64,000 nt of DNA from NCBI RefSeq assembly GCF_027596085.1, contig NC_072470.1, forward strand, positions 4,109,688 through 4,173,687, in the 5' to 3' direction. The stretch comes from Anoplopoma fimbria. Its lineage: Eukaryota > Chordata > Actinopteri > Perciformes > Anoplopomatidae. The position numbers were made by a program, and so were the translations under genes. The notes beneath the pieces are model-generated. The model searched no databases, was not told the origin of the DNA, and was given only the letters and a program-made list of their open reading frames with translations. Position 1 is the first letter of the stretch. Each line of letters starts with the position of its first letter. Below are positions 22,652-32,378 of this stretch, piece by piece.

Positions 22652-23431
22652 CTAGTGTTCATTAACCCGACGGATGGATCCCACAGTGGGCTGAACGCCC
22701 CCCCACTCAGAGTACCGCCTGTACTCGCCCTCTCCAGCAGGTACTGGCGCCCCCTGTAGTTGGGATGCTCGTAGAAGATCCAGGTGCCTTCGAACACCTT
22801 GCAGGAGTGGACTTCGCGGCTGTGCCAGCGCTCGTGGAAGACGGGCATGTTGTCTGGCACCTCCATGGTCTGGCCTTCAAAGTTGGGCTTCTCCCAAACC
22901 TTCAGCCTCCACGAGTTCCCCACCTGAGGACAGATATGTAGGACGCTGAATATTTGCAAGAATTAAAGCTTGTTTGACCACAGATATATGCAGACTAAAA
23001 CAAAACAAACCTAAAAAGCTAATATTCATATATATGTATATATATATATATCATTATGTATCTCTCTTAACTTACGTTCCTAATAATGCGACAGGACCGG
23101 ATGGTGTCGTTGATGCCCAGCCAGCGCTGGTAGTCTGGATACTCTCCCGGGATCAGCACATACTGGTAGCCCAGGTAGTTTGGCCTCTCGTAGATTACCC
23201 AGAATCCCCCCTCCACTCTGATGGAGTTGCAGCGGCTGAAGTATGTGTACAGGTCGCTGGAGTCATTGTCGCACTTGTGGAATCGACCCTGGAAGTTTCT
23301 GTCCTCGTAGAAGATGATCTGGAAAAAGAAAACAAACAAATACGTTTTATAATATACATGCATATAGTTTGTATCTTCATGATACTGTATAAGTTATGCT
23401 ACATTAAATATGTGAAATGCACCTTCTCCAT
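22652..23431 (-). CDS. crygs: Gamma-crystallin B (gammaS-like), frame broken in exon 3
   Basis: Lens structural protein. Exon 1 at 23423-23431 (MEK; donor GTGCAT is weak), exon 2 at 23076-23318 (81 codons, starts [12 protein letters not shown]), exon 3 at 22652-22923 (starts [17 protein letters not shown]). [16 protein letters not shown] and [11 protein letters not shown] are very close to the matching part of mammalian gammaS. Exon 3 is 272 nt, one base short. After QYLLER the frame is lost at the short G run (plus-strand 22728-22730), and the remaining family sequence up to VGSIRRV continues in the next frame to TAG. Either a recent pseudogene or an assembly error. AATAAA on the minus strand at 22598-22603. 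Confidence 0.85.
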
Positions 23432-23439
23432 AGTTAAAA

Positions 23440-24735
23440 GCAATAGGTTTGGTTGTGTTATATAAAACTTTTCAGCAGCCACCTCCAATATTCTCTTTAT
23501 ACAGAACAAGAACAATAAAACTACGCACATGGTTTTCTTTGTGTGAACTGGAAATATTTATCCAGGCTTATCACATTGTTCTGAAGCGGCGAATCCTGTT
23601 TGGCCAAAACAATGCAAACGTAGAGTGCAAAGCAGCCCTAAAGCCACTGGATGCAGCAAAGCGTGCTGACAAAAACAAGGCCACTGCGGGACATCTGCTT
23701 CGATGTGAGAGGCGCTTTGAGCTGAGTCAGTGACACCGCAGGGAAAGCTCCAGAGACTTTACAGGAGACACTGAGTCTGGATTTTACACATTGAATAACT
23801 GATTCATATTAAATAAGGTGCACTTTTGACCTCAGAAATAGTAGTTTAATAGTTTTAGTAGGATAATAAACTAAAAAAAGCGAAAATAGATCGAGCAAAA
23901 AGCTTTTAGAATGAAAGTTATTGAGCGTTTACAGTCAACTAAACATAATAAAAAGACATAAACTGCCCATATTCATGATCCCCAGATGATCGCTCATAAT
24001 GCATTTGGTGACCCACCAGAACTTTCCTCTAGTATAGTCTAATATTTCACTTGAACACAAGAAATATGAAAATCTAAAAGGCTGACTGTTTACTGAGCGA
24101 ATTCATGCTCCTCATAGGATGAACCCTTTCCCATTTGGATAATTCATGTCCTTTCATCAGGCACCAACCTCAAGAAAAACTTATATAACTGGTTAGGGTG
24201 CAAGAATACTGTTAATTACCAGAATGTGGGTCATTTTGTCCGACACTTTATTTATACATATTTCGGTGTAAAATGAACATTGCAGCTAAGAGTGTCTTTT
24301 TCATTTTTCATGAGGGACAGCAGATATACTGTAACTAAAAATATATGTACATAAATGTATAATATGTGTACATGCATCTTTAAGTTTAGAGGGGCCACAG
24401 GTCATATTTCATTACTATCCTCTATTTTCTATATTAATATAATGCCTACCTTGCATTCCTCTTTCTTGTTGTTCAAATTATTGAAATGAGGTGCACTTGT
24501 GCTTGTTTGAGCAAGAAAAGAGGCTGCTGAGTTGCATTATGGGAGGACTAAATGTCAGAATATATTAAAAAAAATGTTAATCAGTCTCTTGAAAAATCAC
24601 TCCAGTACCCTTTAAGTTGTGATTATGCATAAACAATGATTCAGTGTTAACTATCCCAAATAGTATCAAATAATGAACCAATGGTCTAGCATGAGACATA
24701 TTTATAGAAAACCCACGAGAACAGTCAGAGTTTGC
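23440..24735. other. Spacer between crystallins B and C
   Basis: AT-rich. A stretch with CTTTGAGCTGAGTCAGTGAC near 23720 contains a TGAGTCA Maf/AP-1 type core, about 290 bp upstream of crystallin B. No coding sequence was recognised. Confidence 0.35.
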
Positions 24736-24784
24736 TTCTCATTTATTGATGTTGTTGTGTGAGTGTGGGCATCTGGGCTTAAAG

Positions 24785-25978
24785 TTAAAACTCTGTGATC
24801 CTGCGGAAGGAGCCGACCCCGGGCGAGGCCGCCCCCCAGTCGCTGTGCTGCTGGTACTCGCCCCGCTCCACGAGGTACTGGTGGCCCCTGTAGTTGGGGA
24901 GGTCGTAGAAGACCCAAGCTCCGTCGGTCACCACACAGGAGTACGCCTCACGCAGCTTGTAGGTGTCGTACACTGAGGGACAGTCATCAGAGCACTCCAC
25001 CATCTGACCTCCGAAGTCTGGCCTCTCGTACAGCCTCAGCTTCCACCCGCTGCCATAAGCCTGAAAACACAAGACACCGGTGAGATGCACTCATACAGCA
25101 TTTTCAGGTCACAGGTTACATTAAGCACAAAACACTGATTGCCAAAGGTGACGCTTAACTCCTTCAAAGAAGTATTCAACTTCAAGTGGGATTAGAACAT
25201 TTATTATGTGTCTATAATTGCAGCTACATATTTAGATTACATTTTCTTTAGAAACATAAAAGAGATGTTAGATGAACTTTTTGCTACATTATCAGAGATA
25301 CAGAATTGTGATTAAGAGCAAATAATCAAAACAAACATCCACGAGCGACCCCTTTGACATCCGTCTATCGGCCCTTTGTTAACATAAAAGTATTGATTAA
25401 TGCAGCGTTGACATTCAGACGTGCTTTTCAGCCTGTATATTCGGCTAACTTGGCTAACTTATGAACAAACTGCTGCCAAATACTTTAGTTATTGTCTGCT
25501 GGTTTAGTCTGCTGTTCACTGAGCTCAGTCCTCTCCTGCTGTTCTCAACTTCAAACACTATTTCTATAACTATCCAGAAACATTATGTGAAACCTAAAAT
25601 CCTCTGTTGTATTTGACCCGATGAGGACTCTTACATTCTTTACGGGGCGGCAGGATTTCACGTTCTCACTGAAGGCCATCCACTGCTGGCTGTCCCCATA
25701 CTCCCCGGGGCTGAGGATGTACTGGAAACCCTTGTAGTTGGGCCTCTCATAGATCACCCACACACCGCTCTCCACCCGGATGGAGCTGCAGCGGTTGAAG
25801 TATGTGTGCAGGTCGGCACAGTCGCTGCTGCAGTTGTAGCAGCTGCCCTGGAATTTCTTCTCCTCGTAAAATGTGATCTGTGGCAGAAGAGGAAAAGTTT
25901 TAAATGCACAACGTGAGTATTTCCTGAACATGAATATATTTTTAAAAGTTGAATTAGGTCTTATCTTACCTTCCCCAT
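24785..25978 (-). CDS. crygs: Gamma-crystallin C (gammaS-like)
   Basis: Lens structural protein. Exon 1 at 25970-25978 (MGK), exon 2 at 25635-25877 (81 codons, starts [12 protein letters not shown], ends RPVKN), exon 3 at 24785-25060 (starts [18 protein letters not shown], ends RRITEF then TAA). Phase-0 introns with GT/AG ends; 175 residues. The C-terminal [17 protein letters not shown] resembles the end of mammalian CRYGS (WGAASPAVQSFRRI). The four Greek-key signatures are intact. AATAAA on the minus strand at 24742-24747. A GATAAATAC TATA-like box lies near 26020. Confidence 0.92.
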
Positions 25979-26432
25979 TTGGATGCAGTGTAAACCTCTT
26001 TCTTTGCTGCAGCCCCCCATCAAAGTATTTATCGATAAACAAAATGTGCAGAGCGTGGCAAGTCTTTGATACCCAAATGAGTGAGATTTACATATCAGCA
26101 AAATAGCTTGGTGCTGTTTGATTTGCTTTTGTTCCAGTCTGATGATGACTCTGTATCAAACACATGCTGGAACAGTGAAGGCAGAGGGTCAGTGTCACAC
26201 GGGGATGGAAAAAAAATGAATTGGCAATGTTTAATTTTCAGCTGCAATTTATACCATTAAAATGACTTTTCACTACTGCTGTGGCCTTTTTTTTTTGCAT
26301 TAAAAGTAATGTTTTAAAAACAATTCCTGATTTCCAGACAGTTGGTTCTGCTTTATATACTTTTTAACACAAATAACACCTATAATCTAATGTGTGTAAT
26401 GTATAACTGTCATTTTGAGCTTCTGTTGCCAG
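25979..26432. other. Upstream region of crystallin C
   Basis: Contains the likely crystallin C promoter and runs to the insertion site of element 2 (target copy CCAG at 26429-26432). No coding sequence seen. Confidence 0.35.
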
Positions 26433-26834
26433 TGTTACGTCCCCCTGGTAACGTATACCATGGCGGTCAGGGAAGGTGTCCTTCCCCTGTGTGGTGGGGG
26501 AGGCGCTACTACTTGGGCCATTTGGCTCTTCCTTTTCTGCAGCAGGTGCAACTGATTGGCCTGATTGGCCTATAAAAGGAGGAAGACATCCAGCCTGGGG
26601 GCTCTCGCTGCTGGGTGACTGAAGCTGCTGCCAAACCTCATCGTCTTTATTTTGGTTTTGTTGTACATTCTCATTACACCAGTCCATAGCACATTACACA
26701 TAGTTAAGCTGCCATCTACACTGATACTTAATTTCCTTGTTAGGGCCTTTTTATTGTTAAATAAAGATACCAAAAGCTTGTCACTGCGTGTCTCCCAATT
26801 TGTTATGCCATGCTTGAGCCATGTGGTCATAACA
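26433..26834 (+). repeat. 5' LTR of element 2
   Basis: 402 bp with a clear CCTATAAAAGG TATA box near 26570 and AATAAAG near 26760 as polyadenylation signal, giving an ordinary U3-R-U5 layout. Confidence 0.9.
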
Positions 26835-26837
26835 AAT

Positions 26838-26906
26838 TGGGGGCTCGTCCGGGATTTGAACCCGGGACCTCTCGCACCCAAAGCGAGAATCATACCCCTA
26901 GACCAA
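26838..26906 (-). pseudogene. tRNA-Pro (UGG) sequence, 69 of 75 bases, at the primer-binding site
   Basis: Read on the minus strand, the sequence follows tRNA-Pro from position 7 or 8 through the D arm, the anticodon loop TTTGGGT (anticodon TGG), the T loop GGTTCAAATCC, the acceptor strand and an encoded CCA. Only the first six bases of the 5' acceptor strand are missing. It begins three bases after the LTR end, exactly where the 18-base primer-binding site should be. The encoded CCA shows it came from mature tRNA, since nuclear tRNA genes lack CCA. It would not fold as a working tRNA gene without its 5' strand. Confidence 0.85.
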
Positions 26907-28443
26907 GAGTGAGCTGATTAAAGCCCAGCAGGAGGATCCTGAGCTGAAGGGACTGTTCAGTGAGGTGAAGCCAACAGACGAGATGGAGAGTTTAGCCTGT
27001 GGGTACCTTCTACTGGATGACATGCTGGTCCGTAAGTGGCTTCCTCATGATGACTGTTCGGTAGGTGATCCCGTACTTCAGGTAGTTGTGCCTGCCAAGT
27101 TTAGAGAAGTAATTTTGGAGACAGCCCACGGTGGGGTGGCTGGACACATGGGGGTTAGGAAGACTTGTAACAGATTGCTGCGTTACTTCTTCTGGCCCAG
27201 GTTAAAGAAAGAGGTTACCAGGTTCATTAAGACTTGTCATACCTGCCAGATCACAGGCAAGCCCAACCAGACTATCAAACCTGCACCTCTTTACCCCATT
27301 CCAGCAGTAAGTGAGTCATTCCAGCATCTCATCATCGACTGTGTGGGGCCGCTCCCTCCATCCAAGTCGGGGTGCATCTATCTGTTGACGGTAATGTGTC
27401 AGACCACACGTTACCCCGCTGTGTACCCTCTCCGCTCTATCACCACACGATCGATTGTTAAGGCTTTATCACAGTTCATATCCTACTTTGGAATTCCTCG
27501 GGTCATACAGAGTGACCAAGGATCCAACTTTACGTCACGAATGTTTGCAGAGGTTTTGGGCCAGCTGAAGGTCAAGCACAACAAAGCTAGTGCTTACCAT
27601 GCTCAGAGTCAGGGAGCACTGGAAAGGTTCCACCAAACCCTGAAGTCGCTTATGCGTTCATACTGTACTGAGCTTAAGGGGGATTGGGAGGAAGGGCTGC
27701 CTTGGCTTATGTTGTCAGCCAGGGAGGTGGTGCAGGAGAGCACAGGGTTTAGCCCCAGTGAGTTGGTGTTCGCACACAAAGTGAGGGGTCCCCTTTCAGT
27801 TTTGCAGGATGGCCTAAAAGTTGCAGAGCCGCCTGTCAACCTGATTGATTATGTGAACGGTTTTCATCGTAGACTACATCTGGCGGTTAAGATGGCGGGT
27901 GATCATCTGACAGCCGTCCAGAGTAAGATGAAGCGGTACTATGACCGCAGAACAGAGCCTCGAGTGTTCTGTCCTGGAGACCAGGTGTTGGCATTGCTGC
28001 CTATCCTTGGTTCGCCATTCCAGGCCAAGTTCACTGGACCGTACACCGTGGTCCGACAGGTCTCTGAACAGAACTATCTGGTTGATACTCCAGACCGTAA
28101 AAAGTCAACACAACTGTGTCATGTGAACTTGCTGAAAGCTTACTATGCCCGTATATCTGTGCCAGGAGCGGATGTGGTTCAGGAGGTTAAACCTGCTATG
28201 TTGACTACCGTAGCACACATGCTCCCGGCATTTGTTTCAGTAGGGGAAACAGGGGATGAGGAAGAGGGGGATGTGAGAGGGCCTGGGGACGGCGTGCTGC
28301 GTCCTCAGCTCAAAAACTCAGAAACGCTTGCAGATTTAAGTGGTCTATTCTGCCACTTGTCAGAAGAACAAGGCAGGGATCTGTCGGGACTGTTGGCTGC
28401 TTTCCCTTCCCTGTTTTCTGATACTCTTCCTGTACCCACTTAG
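26902..28443 (+). pseudogene. pol: Integrase of element 2 with flanking linker sequence
   Basis: Open from 26902 (in-frame TAG at 26899) to TAG 28441-28443; the first ATG is 26983. It has the zinc-binding HHCC region (HGGVAGHMG to CHTCQ), then the core with DD35E residues at Asp 27337, Asp 27514 and Glu 27622, and a complete C-terminal part (SAREVVQESTGFSPSELVF, then basic KMKRYYDRR and a chromatin-binding-like end). The downstream linker SGLLAAFPSLFSDTLPVPT leads toward RT but ends at TAG. Integrase could in principle still be translated from this element, but no protease remains to release it. Confidence 0.85.
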
Positions 28444-28706
28444 TGCAGCATGACATCGATGTTGGGGATGCAAAGCCAATTCGGCAAAGGTTCTACAGAG
28501 TTCCCCTGGAGAAGCGCCGCCGCATGGACGCTGAGGTTCAGTATCTGCTAGATAATGAGCTGGCTGTGCCTTCAAATTCCAGTTGGGCCTCTCCATGCCT
28601 ACTGGTGGGAAAATCAGACATGACAGACAGGTTTTGCACAGACTACAGAAAGGTAAATGAAGTGACTAAACCTGATTCTTTTCCCTTTGACATTAATATT
28701 GTTTAA
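28443..28706 (+). pseudogene. pol: N-terminal reverse transcriptase fragment of element 2
   Basis: Read in the next frame after the integrase stop: QHDIDVGDAKPIRQRFYRVP, SNSSWASPCLLVGK and DRFCTDYRKVNEVTKPDSFP are typical of the start of Gypsy reverse transcriptase. It ends just after this, before the palm and catalytic YxDD. The shift from the integrase frame at 28441 needs one base, probably a small deletion. The remaining 70 bp to the 3' LTR is the polypurine region. Confidence 0.85.
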
Positions 28707-28777
28707 TTTCTTTGTTGCCGCAGCCTTGTTTACAGAGGCCACATACGTATGTTGGGCCTCTGTTTTAAGGGGGAGGG

Positions 28778-29181
28778 TGTTACGTCCCCCTGGTAACGTA
28801 TACCATGGCGGTCAGGGAAGGTGTCCTTCCCCTGTGTGGTGGGGGAGGCGCTACTACTTGGGCCATTTGGCTCTTCCTTTTCTGCAGCAGGTGCAACTGA
28901 TTGACCTGATTGGCCTATAAAAGGAGGAAGACATCCAGCCTGTCGGGCTCTCGCTGCTGGGTGACTGAAGCTGCTGCCAAACCTCATCGTCTTTATTTTG
29001 GTTTTGTTGTACATTCTCATTACACCAGTCCATAGCACATTACACATAGTTGAGCTGCCATCTACACTGATACTTAATTTCCTTGTTAGGGCCTTTTTTA
29101 TTGTTAAATAAATATACCAAAAGCTTGTCACTGCGTGTCTCCCAATTTGTTATGCCATGCTTGAGCCATGTGGTCGTAACA
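28778..29181 (+). repeat. 3' LTR of element 2
   Basis: 404 bp, preceded by TTTTAAGGGGGAGGG as polypurine tract. Differs from the 5' LTR by a few substitutions and two small indels (near CCTGTCGGGCT and in a T run). Confidence 0.9.
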
Positions 29182-29379
29182 CCAGTCATTTAACCACCCT
29201 CCTATTATTATTAAGGGTGTGAAGGTGAGTTTAAAGGTGATGGTGCATTAGAAATTAAACTTTATAATCAAGAGTACATGTACAATAGTGCATTTATTAG
29301 TTTATGGGCATTGCACAGGATTACATCATTACGTCATTTTTGTTTTGCACCAAATGTGCATTGGTGTTTTTGTCTTTTG

Positions 29380-29860
29380 TAGAGTTCCATTTCAAGCGAC
29401 AGTGTTAAGGATTTAGTGGCATCTAGAGGTGAGGTTGCGAATTTCAACCAGCTGAATAAACCTCCAATCACTCCTCCCTTTCCAGGACTGCGGGTAATGC
29501 GTAACCGTGGTAATGGCGTGGCTTATTTCAGGAAATTTGCCTCACCTACTTTAGTTAGCAACAAAATAAAGATGCCGGTGGTACCACGGTTTGGGACTCT
29601 GTGGCTCATGTTTGCGCACTACAAAGAGCGTTTTGAAAAAACTACAATGGCCTTTATGTCAGGAAAAAAACACAAAAGTCTCTCTCTAGAGCCAGTGTTT
29701 GGTTTGTCCATTCTAGGCTACAGTAGAAACATGGTGGTGCAACATGAAGAGGACCTGCTCCCTATGGAGATATAAAGGAAAACACAGCTATTCCTAGTTT
29801 CAGACAATTATACACTAATGAAAACTTATCAGTATTATATATTACATTTTATTGTGCACA
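29380..29860. repeat. Dispersed teleost repeat
   Basis: Runs from about GGATTTAGTGGCATCTAGAG through CCCTTTCCAGG, AGAGGACCTGCTCCCTATGG and AATTATACACTAATGAAAAC. I recognise this as a short repeat scattered through many teleost genomes. It happens to hold a 119-codon open frame with no domain, listed under rejected. Confidence 0.6.
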
Positions 29861-30420
29861 CTGAATCTTTAAAGAAACGCATGAAATGTTTTTGGGTCAT
29901 AAGGTGCTACATGGAATCCAAACCATTTGGCCGTGACAAATTAATTCAGCAGCAAAGATGCAAACACTTCTTTCAGCATGAGAAGAATTCAAAACACAGC
30001 TTTGTAACGGAATAAGTGTTTGGACTTAATAAACATGTCCAGGTCAGCAGTTTCATTTCAGCTTGGAGCTGAATTAGTGTTTGTTTTGAAAACTTGATGG
30101 TGTGTTCAAGTGCTTGTGGGAAGCTAACCTTTTTATTGGAGGAAATATCTAATGATCCTTTTCACAACCTTCCTGTTTGCTTATTGCTTCCCATGTGGGC
30201 TTGATTTTCATACCTAACGCTCAAATACTGAATTTTGGAGATTGAATAAATTCACCAGAGGCTGACATGAAGTGAAAGTAATTGGCTGCTCAGGGCCTAA
30301 CAGTAGGAGTCACTATTCAATTAAAAAAATGATTCTTTTGCACCAGAATGACAGAAATGACAGGAATCACAAAACATTAGATTTCAGTTTGCTTTATTTT
30401 TCGACCATGGACATTCAGAG

Positions 30421-31806
30421 TTAACAGGAGTCCATGATGCGCCTGATGGAGCTGAACCTCATCATGTTGCTCATCCCCATCTCTCTGAGGTTCCTGTACT
30501 CTCCCGGCTTCAGATACATCATCTTGCCTCTGTAGTTGGGCTGCTCGAACATCAGCCAGTGGCCGTCCATCACGTTGCAGGACTGGCATTCGGACATGCG
30601 GAAACGATCCATCATGTTGTCGCAGTCGTCCATCAGCTCGTGCATCTGGCCCCCGAAGTTCTCCTTCTCATAGACCCTCATTCTGAAGGGTCCTCTGTGC
30701 TGCAGAGGAGGAAACATCAGGAGAATGAGTGTGGACGTCTGAACTGAACCAAACCTTTAGATCTACATGTTAGTGGTTTTATACTTGTGTGAGGAGACCG
30801 GTGTACGGGAGCAGAACGGTTGGTTATCATAAGTTAATGATCTCATTATCTCACGATATCAACACGTTTACACGAGAAAACAACTGTAATGATAACATGA
30901 AAACTAAATAGTGATCTTATTAATAAATGATTGCAACCACAGCTGTTATCGACCTCCGTACTGGTGATCTAAAAAACTTTAAACATTTTGAATTTTGTGC
31001 ATTGGAGTTGGTTTGCAAATATAATTTATGACCAGCAATATTTGCACTAAATTCTGGGCAGAATACGTGTATCACAAACTGAGATTTGTGGGAAAGTATT
31101 CTCCACTCAAGGTGCACTTACTAGCTTTTCCAGGAGTTCTTCAGTCATATCTCACAGCCTTCCTTAACCTGTTAAGTGGGTTATCTCGTAACCTTTATCG
31201 AGGAAGGCTGTGAGATACGTTCGAATGCTAGTAGGTGGACCTTGAGTTCAGAATAGTTTTTTGCATTTGCTTGACGTAAATTTGTTCTGTTGACCAGAAG
31301 AAAAGCTTCTTTTAACGTAGTTGGAGTCCAACATGGCGTTTGTCCTTTCAGCTCGGTGAGGTTACAGAATCAGATTATTTGCCGCATGCTTTATAAATCT
31401 TTTTAGTTGCTACAATGTAAAGGAATCTCTCAGTGCACACACTAAAGCAGCTGATGGACCTACCATGGGGATCATGCGACTGGACCTGATGCAGTCGCTC
31501 ATAGTCATTCCCATCAGGCGCTGGTTGTCAGGGTACTCGCCCCTCCTCACCAGCATCTGGTGGCCCATGAAGTTGGGCTTCTCGTAGACCATGAAGAGGC
31601 CGCTCTCCACCCTGCAGGAGTTACACCTGCTCAGGTAGGAGGTGAGCTCAGGGCAGTCGTTGCTGGTCTCATAGGACCGGCCCTGGAAGTTCTGGTCCTC
31701 ATAGAATACGATCTGCAACGAACGATTTAGATCAACAACTTAAATATATTTAATGTTATCGTGTGTCAGATGTTTTGAAAGCTTCACTTACCCTTCCCAT
31801 TGCCAT
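30421..31806 (-). CDS. crygm: Gamma-crystallin D, M-type
   Basis: Methionine-rich lens crystallin. Exon 1 at 31792-31806 (MAMGR; a second in-frame ATG would give the usual MGR), exon 2 at 31464-31712 (83 codons, starts [13 protein letters not shown], ends SSRMIPM), exon 3 at 30421-30699 (starts [17 protein letters not shown], ends IMDSC then TAA). Phase-0 introns. The [13 protein letters not shown] and [19 protein letters not shown] motifs and high Met content mark the M type, suited to hard, high-index lenses of aquatic vertebrates. TATAAAAAG for the minus strand is at 31858-31866. Faces crystallin E across a 572-bp spacer. AATAAA on the minus strand at 30393-30398. Confidence 0.94.
31092..31259. 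mobile_element. Palindromic MITE in intron 2 of crystallin D
   Basis: Left half CTCAAGGTGCACTTACTAGC and ATCTCACAGCCTTCC are mirrored by the right half GCTAGTAGGTGGACCTTGAG and GGAAGGCTGTGAGAT. The arms are about 70 bp with a short spacer near AACCTGTTAAGTGGG. It has no coding capacity. Length and long inverted arms fit a non-autonomous DNA element; a target duplication is not obvious. Confidence 0.7.
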
Positions 31807-32378
31807 GATTATTGTGAGCTAATCCCAGACGTACTGCATCAACATCGACCCTTTTCCCTTTTTATACGTTGCACAGCCGTAGTCTTTCCACATGGCTTGT
31901 GCTGAAACCTTTGAGTCATCACTCTATATTGTGGCACAGTGCAGCACTATAGGATGGCAGACCTCACTGTAGGTCAGAATAGTTATTGTGAATATTGGGT
32001 TTGACACGTGCTTCCAGAAACTTCTACTATTTAATTGATATCTCATCTATAAAAATATACATGTGTGAATATACGATTTGAAGTTTATGGTTCCATTAAA
32101 AGTTTTTAACAAAAGGCCTTTGAAGCATTTGAAAATAAAAAATCAACAAAACATAATTTGAGGAACATTTTTTGCTATGACCTGACTTGACCTCCCAAAC
32201 ATTCAACATACAATAATAACTATTGCGGTGCGCTGTGAAAAATGAATGCAGGCCCACGTGAACCTCGTGATGAGTCATGATGTTTCACACAAAGGTGGGC
32301 AAGGTGGCCTGCAGCTCATAGTCTATATAAAAGTGGCGCTGGGTTGGAAGCATGTGCAAAACAACTAAAAGCATCACC
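31807..32378. promoter_or_regulatory. Divergent promoter of crystallins D and E
   Basis: 572 bp shared by two start codons facing away from each other. On the D side a TATAAAAAG box (31858-31866, minus) is preceded by TGAGTCAT (31912-31919) with about 45 bp between. On the E side TATATAAAAG (32324-32333) is preceded by TGAGTCAT (32271-32278), again with 45 bp between. TGCTGA at 31900-31905 is a further Maf half site. TGA(G/C)TCA is the core bound by Maf/AP-1 proteins, and large Maf factors drive crystallin genes in vertebrate lens. Binding is inferred from sequence only. Confidence 0.6.

Larger units (their letters stand above)
26433..29181 (+). mobile_element. Element 2: deleted Gmr1-like LTR retrotransposon with a captured tRNA-Pro copy
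   Basis: LTRs at 26433-26834 (402 bp) and 28778-29181 (404 bp) begin TGTTACGTCC and end GTAACA or ATAACA, with TGTTA/TAACA ends. CCAG flanks both sides (26429-26432 and 29182-29185), a 4-bp target duplication. By eye the LTRs differ at about five bases plus two one-base indels, so this copy is older than element 1. The inside is only about 1.9 kb: 69 bases matching tRNA-Pro, an integrase frame, the first 80-odd codons of reverse transcriptase, and a polypurine tract. gag, protease, the RT palm and RNase H are gone. Integrase precedes RT, as in element 1, and the two integrases are closely similar. Confidence 0.92.

Noticed and set aside
23449..23733. Plus-strand frame of 94 codons between crystallins B and C
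   Set aside because: No domain or family resemblance, and it lies in the upstream region of crystallin B.
26838..26906. A functional tRNA-Pro gene on the minus strand
   Set aside because: The 5' acceptor strand is missing, CCA is encoded, and it sits exactly at the primer-binding site of an LTR element.
29383..29775. Open frame of about 130 codons after a good splice acceptor, with AATAAA downstream at 30028
   Set aside because: The sequence is a short dispersed teleost repeat that I recognise by its blocks (GCATCTAGAG, GACCTGCTCCCTATG, TTATACACTAATGAAAAC). No protein domain is evident, and no upstream exon was found.
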